A stretch of 64,000 nt of DNA from contig NZ_CALHVM010000058.1 of NCBI RefSeq assembly GCF_938039205.1, positions 1-64,000 on the forward strand. Direction: 5' to 3'. The stretch comes from an uncultured Campylobacter sp. (lineage in GTDB: Bacteria > Campylobacterota > Campylobacteria > Campylobacterales > Campylobacteraceae). Made by a program: the position numbers and the translations under genes. Shown here in pieces: positions 19,277 through 27,592 of this stretch. The notes under the pieces were generated by a model that made no database searches, was not told the DNA's origin, and saw only the letters and a program-made list of their open reading frames with translations. How positions within the stretch are numbered: the first letter of the stretch is position 1; each line of letters opens with the position of its first letter.

Positions 19277-19934
19277 ATGAGGGCTTTAGGCGAGCTTATA
19301 GACACAAATGAGCCGGGGCCGGGCGCTAATAGAAGAGTGGCTAAAAGAGGCCAAAAATGGCTATGAGATTTTACCGCGTGACTAGGACAGGGCTCAAAGC
19401 GAGCTTTTGGGGCTTCAGGTCACTACACGCTCGCCGATGGGAGCGCTTGTTTATGGGTGCGGTGGCGTTGTGATAGAGAGCGGTTGGCTGCGCGTGCTTG
19501 GTTCTGGCTGCGAGCGGATAAATCGCGGAATTTACAGCTTTAATCTTGGCAAAAGCTTTAGTGAGTCTGGGCAGATGCCTAGCTATTTGCTCGTGGCAGA
19601 CGATGTTTTGGGCGGATTTTTCGCGATAAACGGCGGCACATTTTGTGGCAAATCCGGCAACGTCTTTTACTATGCGCCAGATAGCGGCGACGCAGCTTGG
19701 CTACTCGCAGTTTTTGTACTGGGCGCTTTGCGGCGATATATCTAAATTTTACAAGCTTTACCGCTGGGATGGCTGGCGCGATGACGTGAGAAAATTTAGC
19801 CTTGATAGGGTGATGTTTGCCTTGCCGCCGATACTTTGGCAAGATGCTGACGTAAAACCAAGGCTAAAACAGATGAAAAAAACGGCATGGGCATAGACGA
19901 GTACTTTGCTTCTATTTTTAACGGCGGCAAGTAA
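19277..19934 (+). pseudogene. Broken DUF2625-family gene
   Basis: Reading across frames gives a recognisable DUF2625 protein: MRALGELIDTNEP, then ALIEEWLKEAKNGYEILP, LGLQVTTRSPMGALVYG, GWLRVLGSG, PSYLLVADDVLGGFFAINGG, NVFYYAPD, GYSQFLYWALCGD and a C-terminal IDEYFASIFNGGK. It is interrupted by a frameshift near 19320, an in-frame TAG at 19383-19385, a frameshift around 19665-19700 and another at the A run around 19875. With four lesions this is a genuine pseudogene rather than a sequencing slip. DUF2625 proteins have no established function. Confidence 0.85.
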
Positions 19935-20089
19935 ATTCAAATTTGACGGGAACTAACATAATAGTTGATTTACGCTTTTGCTTTTACAATCTCATCCGCT
20001 TGCGGGTGGTCGCTAAAATTTGGCACTCAACTAAATAAATTTAAACAAATATCCTAAAATAACCGCAAATAATCTTTAAAGGATTTCTC

Positions 20090-21115
20090 ATGCAAAGCTT
20101 GCTTTTTACGCCGCTAAAAATCGGCGATCTGCAGATCAAAAACCGCGTCGCCATGCCGCCGATGTGTATGTATAAGGCCAAAAACGAAAACGGCCAACCT
20201 AGGTGCTTTCACCGCTTGCACTACGCCGCTCGCGCGCTAGGAGGCGTCGGGCTCATCATCGTCGAAGCTACGGCGGTCGAGCCTAGAGGCAGGATCACGA
20301 GTCGCGATCTGGGGCTATGGAACGACGAACAGCAGGAGGCGCACGCCAGGCTCGTCAAGGAGTGTGTCAAATACGGCGCCACAATGGCCGTCCAGCTCGC
20401 GCACGCTGGCAGAAAAAGCGAGTGTGAGGATCTGATCGCACCTAGCGCGGTAAAATTTAGCGAGAGTTACAAAACGCCGAAACAAATGAGCGTAGAGGAC
20501 ATTGTCTCGGTCAAGCAAGCTTTCGTCGATGCCGCGATCAGAGCCGAGCGTGCAGGATACGCCGCGACCGAGATCCACGCCGCGCACGGCTATCTAATCA
20601 GCGAATTTCTCTCGCCTGAGATCAATCTACGAGACGACGAATACGGCGGGAGCTTCGAAAATCGTACGAGATATTTAAAAGAAATTTTAAGCGAGATAAA
20701 AGCCGCGGTGCAAATCCCCGTCGGCGTGCGCATAAGCGCGGATAGCTGGGTGAAGGGCGACTGGAGTCTAGAGGATAGCGTGCGGCTAGCAAAAGAGCTC
20801 GAGGCTTTGGGCGCGGCGTTTATCCACGTCTCGGCGGGCGGATTTTTTGAGCGCACGGATAGCGCGCCTGCGTTTACTCCGCTGTATCAGGCGAGCTACG
20901 CTAGGGCGGTAAAACAGGCGGTTGGCATACCCGTAATCGCGGTCGGGCTCATCACAAAGGCATCTGAGGGCGAGGCGCTGCTGTTAGGCGGCGTTTGCGA
21001 CGCGGTAGCCTACGGTAGAGAGCTGCTGCGAAATCCAAATTTCGCGCAGGTTGCGATGAGTGAGCTAGGGTGCGCTGAACTGATAGAAAACTCATACAAA
21101 AGGGCGTTTAAGTAA
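20090..21115 (+). CDS. NADH:flavin oxidoreductase, Old Yellow Enzyme family (YqjM-like)
   Basis: FMN-dependent ene-reductase that would reduce activated C=C bonds; physiological substrate unknown. It begins LLFTPLKIGDLQIKNRVAMPPMCMY, with Cys in the YqjM-class position. It continues with VEATAVEPRGRIT, QLAHAGRKS, the active-site HAAHGYLISEFLSP loop and a C-terminal IAVGLITKA .. VAYGRELLRNP flavin-phosphate region. The 341-residue length matches YqjM. The gene stands alone with AAAGGA upstream of the ATG. Intact. Confidence 0.9.
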   Translation: MQSLLFTPLKIGDLQIKNRVAMPPMCMYKAKNENGQPRCFHRLHYAARALGGVGLIIVEATAVEPRGRITSRDLGLWNDEQQEAHARLVKECVKYGATMAVQLAHAGRKSECEDLIAPSAVKFSESYKTPKQMSVEDIVSVKQAFVDAAIRAERAGYAATEIHAAHGYLISEFLSPEINLRDDEYGGSFENRTRYLKEILSEIKAAVQIPVGVRISADSWVKGDWSLEDSVRLAKELEALGAAFIHVSAGGFFERTDSAPAFTPLYQASYARAVKQAVGIPVIAVGLITKASEGEALLLGGVCDAVAYGRELLRNPNFAQVAMSELGCAELIENSYKRAFK

Positions 21116-21364
21116 ATTTATAAGATCGCTCGGCGTAAATTTGAACTAATTGCGTCGGCTAAATTTTGAGTAAATTTGATCGGTCGCTTGGGCAAACCGT
21201 TTGGCAAATTTAGCCTAGCTATTAGGACTGTAAATTTGGCAAATTTACGTCCCTGCTACGGCGTCAAATTTGATTTGATTGCTACCGATTTTAGTAATGC
21301 TAAATTCATAAATAAAACGGCTGATTTTTTGATTTATTGCGTCAAATTTGTAGAATTAAAGATA
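21116..21364. other. Convergent spacer between the OYE gene and tonB
   Basis: No gene is supported. It is very rich in AAATTT words on both strands. Confidence 0.5.
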
Positions 21365-21394
21365 AAATTTAAGCCGCAAAAACGGCTTAAATTT
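21365..21394 (-). terminator. Hairpin at the end of tonB
   Basis: A perfect 12-bp stem, AAATTTAAGCCG (21365-21376) and CGGCTTAAATTT (21383-21394), with a CAAAAA loop overlaps the tonB stop. On the minus strand it is followed by TATC rather than a long T-run, but the AAATTT arms supply U residues. It is likely to terminate exbB-exbD-tonB and may work in both directions. Confidence 0.65.
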
Positions 21395-22256
21395 AGGTGA
21401 GTTTGTAGCTAACCGGGATTTTTATGACGTAGTCGCGATCAAGCGTCGGAAAATCAGGTGCAGCGCGGTTTATGAGCTCGACTGCGGCCTCGTCTAGTGT
21501 CTCAAAGCCTGAGCTTTTTATCACCTTTACGTCGCGGACGCTGCCGTCTTTTTTGTATAAAAAGCTAACCTCTACGACGCCTTGATGGCGCATTTTTTGC
21601 GCGCGTTTAGGGTATTTGTGATGCTTTTGTATCGCCTTTTGGATCTTAGAAAATCTCTCGTCGCCGGCTGATGTCGCGAAGTTAAATTCTCCAACTGTTT
21701 CAGCTCCGCTAGGCGGTAAATTTGATTTTACGTTCGAGCTTGGAGCACTACTTGGTTGCGCTGCGGGCGGCGTAGAAGTAGGCGGCGACGGCTGTGCAGG
21801 CGGTACTACCTGCGCTACTTGCGGTTCCGGTTCCGGTTCCGGCTCAGGCTTTTTAACCGGTTTTGGCGTAGGTTTAGGCTTTGGTTTTTCCACGGGCTTT
21901 TCCACGGGTTTTGGCTTCTCTACCGGTTTTTCTATTGGTTTTGGTTTTTCTATCGGCTTAGGTGGCTCGACCGGTTTTGGCGGTTCTGGCGGCGTGACGA
22001 CAGGTTCTGGCGGAGGCGGCGCAGGCGGTGCCGGAGGCGGCGGGGCCGGTGGGGTGGGTGCTGGCGGGAGCGGAGCTGCTGGCGGCGTAAAGGTATTTAG
22101 CGCTATCTTGACGCTTTTTTCTTCCGGCATCGGTTTTAGTTCTTCGTAAAATTTGATAAAAGATCCGATGAGGATAGAGTGCAACAGGATAGAAACGCCA
22201 AGCCCCGTAAAGCTGGCGCGTCTATTCAGTTGTTGTCGTGATAGCGAAGTTTTCAT
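21393..22256 (-). CDS. tonB: TonB energy-transducing protein
   Basis: Spans the periplasm and transmits ExbBD-derived energy to outer-membrane receptors. One N-terminal membrane helix (about residues 18-36, GLGVSILLHSILIGSFIKFY) is followed by a long rigid linker with repeated PPAPP and then KP/EKP and EPEPEP units (about 55-150). A Ser/Pro spacer leads to a C-terminal TonB domain with HKYPKRAQKMRHQGVVEVSF and a VKVIKSSGFETLDEAAVELI block. The length is 287 residues. Its 5' end overlaps exbD by 35 bp, so translation is coupled. Confidence 0.93.
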   Translation of the reverse strand: MKTSLSRQQLNRRASFTGLGVSILLHSILIGSFIKFYEELKPMPEEKSVKIALNTFTPPAAPLPPAPTPPAPPPPAPPAPPPPEPVVTPPEPPKPVEPPKPIEKPKPIEKPVEKPKPVEKPVEKPKPKPTPKPVKKPEPEPEPEPQVAQVVPPAQPSPPTSTPPAAQPSSAPSSNVKSNLPPSGAETVGEFNFATSAGDERFSKIQKAIQKHHKYPKRAQKMRHQGVVEVSFLYKKDGSVRDVKVIKSSGFETLDEAAVELINRAAPDFPTLDRDYVIKIPVSYKLT

Positions 22257-22605
22257 GATTTTTTTCTTTTAGTATGTCGATAACCTTGATAAACGAGTCA
22301 AATTTGCTCTCTTTATCGCTTTTAAGTTCTATTAACGTTTCGTTTTTTATCTCGTTTAGCTTTTCTTTCAAATTTTCCTCGGCGATTTTCTCTTCGCCTA
22401 TAAAAAATTCATTATCTTTATTAATTAAAACGGCTATTTTATCGTTTTCGTCTTGCTTTTTTTCCGCGCTCTCGCTGTTTGGCAGGTCGATTTTGATATT
22501 GCCCTGAGCGATAAAGGTAGAGATGCTAAGCACGATAGCTAGCAAAACGAGCATAATATCTATGAGTGGGATTACGTTTAATCCCTCTTTTTTAGGCATT
22601 CTCAC
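22222..22605 (-). CDS. exbD: Biopolymer transport protein ExbD
   Basis: Proton-channel subunit of the TonB-ExbB-ExbD motor. The N-terminal cytoplasmic motif EGLNVIPLIDIMLVLLAIVL contains the essential Asp in the membrane helix. A periplasmic domain of about 85 residues follows with FIGEEKI and SDKESKFDSFIKVIDILKE. The length of 127 residues is normal. It overlaps exbB by 14 bp upstream and tonB downstream. Confidence 0.93.
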   Translation of the reverse strand: MRMPKKEGLNVIPLIDIMLVLLAIVLSISTFIAQGNIKIDLPNSESAEKKQDENDKIAVLINKDNEFFIGEEKIAEENLKEKLNEIKNETLIELKSDKESKFDSFIKVIDILKEKNHENFAITTTTE

Positions 22606-23020
22606 GTGAAGCCTTGTAGCGGTTTACGAGTACGTCCACTTTTCTCATAAACGCGTTGTAGATCATTAGCGTCGGTATCGCGACGATGAGGCCTAGCGCG
22701 GTTGCTTTTAGTGCGAGAGACAGGCCGACCATGATGCTTTTAGTATCGATGCCGCCGCTCATACCCATGTCGTAAAAGGTTACCATGATGCCCGCAACCG
22801 TACCCAAAAGCCCGATATACGGCGCATTTGAATAAACGATATAAAGCGTTGTTAAATTTCTGGTTACGCTCTCTTCAAAGTCGTCTTGGTTCTTGTAGTT
22901 TTCAAATTTAACGTTTGCGTAAAAGATCAAGCGCTCTATCGTAAGCCACACTACCGTAAAACTCATAAGCCCTAAAATACCGATGATAACGTAATCGACG
23001 TTGTGTTTGAGAAATTCCAT
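22592..23020 (-). CDS. exbB: Biopolymer transport protein ExbB (short type)
   Basis: Membrane scaffold of the TonB motor. At 142 residues it is the short epsilon-proteobacterial form, compared with ~240 in E. coli. There are three hydrophobic segments, the conserved SNAPYIGLLGTVAGIMVTFYDMG loop/helix and an ALKATALGLIVAIPTLMIYN stretch. First gene of exbB-exbD-tonB, transcribed away from the receptor gene. A -10-like element and a palindrome lie just upstream. Confidence 0.92.
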   Translation of the reverse strand: MEFLKHNVDYVIIGILGLMSFTVVWLTIERLIFYANVKFENYKNQDDFEESVTRNLTTLYIVYSNAPYIGLLGTVAGIMVTFYDMGMSGGIDTKSIMVGLSLALKATALGLIVAIPTLMIYNAFMRKVDVLVNRYKASRENA

Positions 23021-23050
23021 TTAATGCCTTCTTGTAAAATTTGCGCGCCA

Positions 23051-23083
23051 ATTATAGCAGATTATGGTATTTATTGTCAATAA
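23051..23083 (-). promoter_or_regulatory. exbB promoter with possible iron-regulator site
   Basis: On the minus strand TATAAT (complement of ATTATA, 23051-23056) lies 31 bp upstream of the exbB start. The perfect 6-1-6 palindrome TTATTG-T-CAATAA at 23071-23083 sits where the -35 region would be. A repressor bound there would block the promoter. Iron control by Fur is the obvious guess for tonB genes, but the site is not a clear match to any consensus I can recall. Confidence 0.4.
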
Positions 23084-23236
23084 CGAATAAGCAAGTAATA
23101 TTTTATATAAATTTACCTAAAATTTAGTCTTAAGATTGTAGTATTCGTTTTCAAAATTTGAGCTGATTAAAGAAAACAAAATTTAAATGTTTTTCTAAAT
23201 CGGCGCAAATTTTCGTAAATTTAAAGAGGAGAAAAA

Positions 23237-25234
23237 ATGAGTTTTAACAATGTTGCGAAATTTTCTTTCGTAGCGGCTCTGGCTATCGGCGCAAATGCCG
23301 CGGAGAACGTAACGCTAAGCGGCGTAGAGGTAAGCAGCACTAGCGGCGGCTACGGCGTAGACGACGTAAAAATAAGCACGAGAAACGCAGGCATACTAAA
23401 AGACGTTATGCGCGATATCCCGGGCGTTTACGTGGGCGGTACGAACGGCATGAATCAAAAAATCTACATGAGAGGCGTGAGTGACCGCGGTCTAAACATC
23501 ACGATCGACGGCGCGAAACAAAACGGAAATACCTTTCACCACAACGCAGACCTACTAATCGACCCTGATCTAATTAAAGCCATCGACGTTGAGGTCGGTG
23601 CGCGCTCTGTGGTAAACGGCGCTGGGGCTCTGGGAGGTTCGGTAGCCTTTAGGACGGTGGACGCTAGAGATCTGCTGGAAGAGGGCGAAATCATCGGCGC
23701 CAAAATCAAAACGGGCTATGCCTCAAATAACGACGAATTTTCGCAAGGACTCATGGTTTTTACCGCGCCCGTCGAGGGGCTTGACTTTTTAGCCGCGATA
23801 AATCACAAAGGTTACGACTACGGTAAAAGCGGCAATGGCAAGAAAATCGGCGGCGACGGCAACGACCTTAGCTATCTTTTTAAGCTCGGATACAGCTTTT
23901 TAGATGCGCACAGGATATCGCTCTCTCACGAGCACAACCACTACAAGGGACTTTATCCTTTAAGAGCAGAATTTGGTAGTTGGCATACAAATGATGACTA
24001 CCGCAAATACGAGCGCGACACGACGACGTTAAAGTACGAATTTACTCCTAGCGAGCTGCTAAACCTAGACGTAACGGCCTATCATACGAAACATCAGAGG
24101 ATCGACGGTAGCAAATGGGGCGTAAAAACTAGAGGCCTAAGCGCGAAAGCAAAAACCGCGATAGAGACGGGCGACGTGACGCAAACGCTAAGATACGGCG
24201 CGGAGTACTACCACAGCGAAAATTTTAACAAGCCGCAAAACAACCGCCCCGAAAAAGTAAACAACTACTCGTTTTATTTGGAAGACGCGATCAAATTTGC
24301 AGGCCTAACCGTGACTCCTGGCATCAGATACGAGCGCCACGAGCTAAAGACCTATAACGGTACCGGCGCAAATATCGGCGGGTACAAATACAAATTTGAC
24401 GAATTTACGCCAGCTCTCGCGCTTGATTACGAGTTTATGAAAGGGCTTGGGGTATTTGCTAGCTACGCTAAGGTGTTTAGAGGACCGGACGTTATGGAGT
24501 CCATGCTAGCTAGCGGCTCTAGCAGGGGTACGGCGCTGGGATACAGAGCAAACCCTGATCTAAAGGCCACTACGGGCGATAGCTACGAGATCGGCGGACG
24601 CTACAAGGGCGAGTTTAGCGAAACGGGACACGTTAGCTTCGTAGCTAAATACTTTAAAACCAAATACAAAAATCTAATCGTAGATAATAACGCAGCCGGC
24701 GGACGCATAAATCCGGTGCTTTATAGGATCAACGCAGGCGGCGCGGATATCGACGGCGTCGAGCTTTTGGCTAGGCTAAACCTAGATGCGCTAAGCCTGG
24801 GTGCCAGCTACACTCATCAAAAAGTAAGATATAAAGACCGCGTGAGAAACGGTAGCGGCGGCTACTACACGTCAAATATCATTGGCTACCGCGACCAAGG
24901 CGACAAATACACCTTTAACGCCGAGTATTCGATAAACGCTATCGATACGCTCGTGGGCTATAATCTTATTTATTTCGCCTCGAAAGACACGACGAGTGCT
25001 GGCAACGACGCTGCCGTACATATCCCGAGCTACGCCGTGAGTGATATCTATCTCACTTATGCGCCAAGTGGCGGTAAATTTAAAGGACTTGAGATAAACG
25101 CTGGCGTTTATAACGTATTTAACAAAGCCTACGTCTCGCACTCTCAAAGAATGGCCCAGTACACGGGCGATGCGAACGCGATCGACTGGGAGCCTGGCAG
25201 AAACTTTAAGGTTAACGTCTCTTATAAATTTTAA
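23237..25234 (+). CDS. TonB-dependent outer-membrane receptor
   Basis: Ligand-gated outer-membrane transporter powered by the adjacent TonB system. The signal peptide ends near residue 22 (IGANA/AENVTL). The plug domain follows (ILKDVMRDIPGVYVGG, KIYMRGVSDRGLNITIDGAKQNG, SVVNGAGALGGSVAFRTVDA), then a ~500-residue barrel ending in the typical aromatic C-terminus NVSYKF. The receptor carries FRGP near residue 414 and NPDL near residue 438. These resemble the FRAP and NPNL motifs of haem receptors, but there is no His between them, so I do not assign the ligand. A strong AAAGAGGAG ribosome site precedes it. Confidence 0.92.
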   Translation: MSFNNVAKFSFVAALAIGANAAENVTLSGVEVSSTSGGYGVDDVKISTRNAGILKDVMRDIPGVYVGGTNGMNQKIYMRGVSDRGLNITIDGAKQNGNTFHHNADLLIDPDLIKAIDVEVGARSVVNGAGALGGSVAFRTVDARDLLEEGEIIGAKIKTGYASNNDEFSQGLMVFTAPVEGLDFLAAINHKGYDYGKSGNGKKIGGDGNDLSYLFKLGYSFLDAHRISLSHEHNHYKGLYPLRAEFGSWHTNDDYRKYERDTTTLKYEFTPSELLNLDVTAYHTKHQRIDGSKWGVKTRGLSAKAKTAIETGDVTQTLRYGAEYYHSENFNKPQNNRPEKVNNYSFYLEDAIKFAGLTVTPGIRYERHELKTYNGTGANIGGYKYKFDEFTPALALDYEFMKGLGVFASYAKVFRGPDVMESMLASGSSRGTALGYRANPDLKATTGDSYEIGGRYKGEFSETGHVSFVAKYFKTKYKNLIVDNNAAGGRINPVLYRINAGGADIDGVELLARLNLDALSLGASYTHQKVRYKDRVRNGSGGYYTSNIIGYRDQGDKYTFNAEYSINAIDTLVGYNLIYFASKDTTSAGNDAAVHIPSYAVSDIYLTYAPSGGKFKGLEINAGVYNVFNKAYVSHSQRMAQYTGDANAIDWEPGRNFKVNVSYKF

Positions 25235-25259
25235 TTTTTATTCTAAACTTACGCTTCCG

Positions 25260-25286
25260 GGGGCTTAAATTTGAGCCCCTCTTTTT
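25260..25286 (+). terminator. Terminator after the TonB-dependent receptor
   Basis: A stem GGGGCT (25260-25265) / AGCCCC (25274-25279) is followed by TCTTTTT, 25 bp after the receptor stop. The loop is itself TAAATTTG, one copy of the spacer motif. Confidence 0.8.
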
Positions 25287-25555
25287 CTATCTTTTATAAA
25301 ATTTACTCAAATTTGGCGTTGTTTGTTTTTGCTATTTGCAGGGAAAATCCGCTCAAATTTAACCTGTTTTTTGGCGGAGCGAATAAAATTTGGCTATGGA
25401 ACGTCAAAAATAAAACCTAAATTTTAGCTGTTAAATTTGCGAGTGTTAGGCATCAAATTTGACGGATGGTTTTTGGTTTTTATATTTTTAAGATGTGGGT
25501 TTTGGGAGGTAAATTTTGAGGCAAATTTGAAGTTAAATTTGCTACGGTCAAATTT
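25287..25555. repeat. Spacer saturated with AAATTT words
   Basis: No gene. From 25241 to 25620 I count 14 AAATTT hexamers, plus GAATTT copies, usually in the context CAAATTTG, TAAATTTG or TCAAATTT. They are irregularly spaced and in both orientations of the flanking G, so this is a dispersed motif rather than a tandem repeat. Confidence 0.7.
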
Positions 25556-25582
25556 AAAAAGGCGAGCCGAATTTGACTCGCC
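25556..25582 (-). terminator. Terminator of the Sel1 lipoprotein gene
   Basis: On the minus strand GGCGAG (complement of 25577-25582), a 10-nt loop and CTCGCC (complement of 25561-25566) are followed by TTTTT. It lies 37 bp beyond the Sel1 gene stop. Confidence 0.75.
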
Positions 25583-25618
25583 GTAGTAAATTTAACACCG
25601 AATTTAAATGCGTTAAAT

Positions 25619-26227
25619 TTAGCGCTTTCTGCCCATTCTTTTTAGATTGTCGCATGCAGACGTGTCGCCGCTAAAGCACGCCGAGCGGTAGATGCTTCTA
25701 GCTTTTGACTCGTCCTGCGCTACGCCTAGGCCGTGCTCGTAAAGTACGGCCGTGTTCGTGCAGCACGGTACGTCGCCTAGTTTGCAGCCTCTATCGTAGG
25801 CCGACATAGCGTTTGCGTAGTCTGGCTCTTTGCCGTCGGCGTTTGAGCGATAAAACTCGCCTAGGTAGTAGCACGAATACGCGCCGCCGTTCGTGCATGA
25901 GGCGCTATAGATTTCAAGTGCTTTGTTTGCGTCTTTGCTTACGCCAAGGCCGGTTTGGTACATGTTGGCGAGGTTTGTGCAGGCGGCTTGATAGTTGTTT
26001 TTGCATGCTCTTTCATAGTATTTTAGAGCGGTTTTGTGATCTTGCAGATTTTGATAGCTGATGGCAAGATCGTTGCACGCGGAGTAGTTGCCGCTTTCGC
26101 ATTTTGGCTTTAGAACTTCGATGGCGCGTTTGTTAAAATCGTAGTCGGGGTTGTCGTTGGGTCCGCCGCTTGAAGCTGCGCATCCTACAAACAAAAGCCC
26201 GATAAAGGTAAGAAGTAAATTTCTCAT
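25619..26227 (-). CDS. Sel1/TPR-repeat lipoprotein
   Basis: Predicted lipoprotein of 202 residues. Signal peptide MRNLLLTFIGLLFVGC with the lipobox ending at Cys16, then about four Sel1-like (TPR) repeats of the pattern ACxNLAxMYQTGLGVxKDxxKAL. Each repeat carries Cys pairs, a style shared with the Helicobacter cysteine-rich Hcp proteins. Such repeats usually mediate protein binding; the target is unknown. It lies 21 bp after rclA on the same strand and ends at a strong terminator, so it is probably co-transcribed with prfB, the 101-aa gene and rclA. Confidence 0.82.
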   Translation of the reverse strand: MRNLLLTFIGLLFVGCAASSGGPNDNPDYDFNKRAIEVLKPKCESGNYSACNDLAISYQNLQDHKTALKYYERACKNNYQAACTNLANMYQTGLGVSKDANKALEIYSASCTNGGAYSCYYLGEFYRSNADGKEPDYANAMSAYDRGCKLGDVPCCTNTAVLYEHGLGVAQDESKARSIYRSACFSGDTSACDNLKRMGRKR

Positions 26228-26248
26228 TTTTTATCCTTTCCGTCGTTT

Positions 26249-27592
26249 TTAAAATTGTCCAAAGAGGTCATTTAGCGCTTCGCTGATACTAGGGTGGGTG
26301 AAAATCTGATTTTTAAAGAAATCAGCGCCCGCGCCTAGAGCCATTGCGATGGCGATCTCGTTGATAAGCTCGTTTGCGTAAACGCAGTGAAATGCTGCGC
26401 CCAAAATTTTGCCGCTTTTTGCCTCCACGATCGCTTTTAAAAATCCTGTTTCGTTGCCGACTACCTTTGCGCCGGGGACCGCGGCTAGCGCTAGTTTTAG
26501 GACTTTAAAGTCTAAATTTTGCGCCATGGCTCGTTTTTCGCTTAGTCCTATGCTAGCTAGCGGAGTCTCGGTAAAAAGCGCGCTAGCGTGAGGTGAACGG
26601 TTTAGAGTACTACGTTTGCCCGCACCAAAAAGCTTGTCGAATACGATGCGAAAATCATCTAGGCTCGTGTACGTGAAAAGCTCGCCGCCGCGAACGTCGC
26701 CCACTGCGTAGATATGCGGCTGGGCGGTTTGTAAAAACTCGTTTACTAGCACGTTTCCCTTAGTGTCCGTTTGTACACCTGCTGCGCTCAAATTTAGCTC
26801 CGCAGTCGCCGCTACGCGCCCCGTCGCTAGTAAAAATGCGTCCGCGTCAAGGCTTTTTGGCTCGCAGTTTTGGGTGAAATTTAGCGTGCCGTCTTTTAAA
26901 TTTTTAACTTCGCAGCCTTCTAAAATCTCGACGCCTTGCATTTGTAGCAGCGCCTTTACGCTCTGTTTTACGTCCTCGTCCTCGTTTTTTAGCACGCCCG
27001 AGCGAGCTACGATGGTAACTTTTGAGCCAAACTCGGCAAACATCGAGGCAAACTCAAGCCCGATATATCCGCCGCCCACGACTACTAGGTGCTTTGGAAG
27101 CGTTTTTAGATTTAAAATCCCCGTGCTGTCGTAAGCAAAATTTGAACTAACCTCAAAGTTTGGTTTTTCATTAACCGAGCCCGTATTTATAACGATCGTC
27201 GGCGCGGTAATCACGCTTTTTGAGCCATCCGTAGCCGCGACTTCGATGCTGTTTTTATCTATAAATTTAGCCGTGCCGTTTATCACGTCGATGTTTGCGT
27301 TGCCGTCAAGCATAGTGAAATTTTTAGCTCTAAGCGCGGAAACGAGAGCGTCTTTTTTCTCGATACTTAGCGTGAAGTATTCGCCAGCGACGTTGTTATT
27401 TACGTATTGCGCTTCTTTGCTTAAATTTACTAGCTTTTTAGTCGGGATGCAACCGATGTTTATGCATGTTCCGCCGTACATCTGCGCCGATTTTTCGATC
27501 ACGGCGACCTTTTTGCCTAAATTTGCGGCTTTTACGGCGAGAGTTTTGCCGGCCTTGCCAAAGCCGATGACGATGATATCGTAGTTTTTCAT
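26249..27592 (-). CDS. rclA: RclA-like FAD-dependent disulfide oxidoreductase
   Basis: Flavoprotein of the pyridine-nucleotide disulfide reductase family. FAD-binding GFGKAGKTLA at 10-19, redox-active pair Cys43/Cys48 in GGTCINIGCIPTK, NAD(P) motif VVGGGYIGLEFASMF, and the C-terminal HPSISEALNDLF with His and Glu. The start (IIVIGFGKAGKTLAVKAA), the middle (VYDSTGLLNLK-like) and the end closely follow E. coli RclA, which protects against reactive chlorine species and reduces hypothiocyanous acid and Cu(II). It overlaps the preceding 101-aa gene by 4 bp (ATGA). Generic dihydrolipoamide or mercuric reductase is less likely: no lipoyl partner or MerR is nearby. Confidence 0.82.
   Translation of the reverse strand: MKNYDIIVIGFGKAGKTLAVKAANLGKKVAVIEKSAQMYGGTCINIGCIPTKKLVNLSKEAQYVNNNVAGEYFTLSIEKKDALVSALRAKNFTMLDGNANIDVINGTAKFIDKNSIEVAATDGSKSVITAPTIVINTGSVNEKPNFEVSSNFAYDSTGILNLKTLPKHLVVVGGGYIGLEFASMFAEFGSKVTIVARSGVLKNEDEDVKQSVKALLQMQGVEILEGCEVKNLKDGTLNFTQNCEPKSLDADAFLLATGRVAATAELNLSAAGVQTDTKGNVLVNEFLQTAQPHIYAVGDVRGGELFTYTSLDDFRIVFDKLFGAGKRSTLNRSPHASALFTETPLASIGLSEKRAMAQNLDFKVLKLALAAVPGAKVVGNETGFLKAIVEAKSGKILGAAFHCVYANELINEIAIAMALGAGADFFKNQIFTHPSISEALNDLFGQF

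Noticed and set aside
21756..22100. Arg-rich 114-codon frame opposite tonB
   Set aside because: It mirrors the Pro/Lys/Glu repeats of TonB; composition is an artefact of CCG/CCA codons on the other strand.
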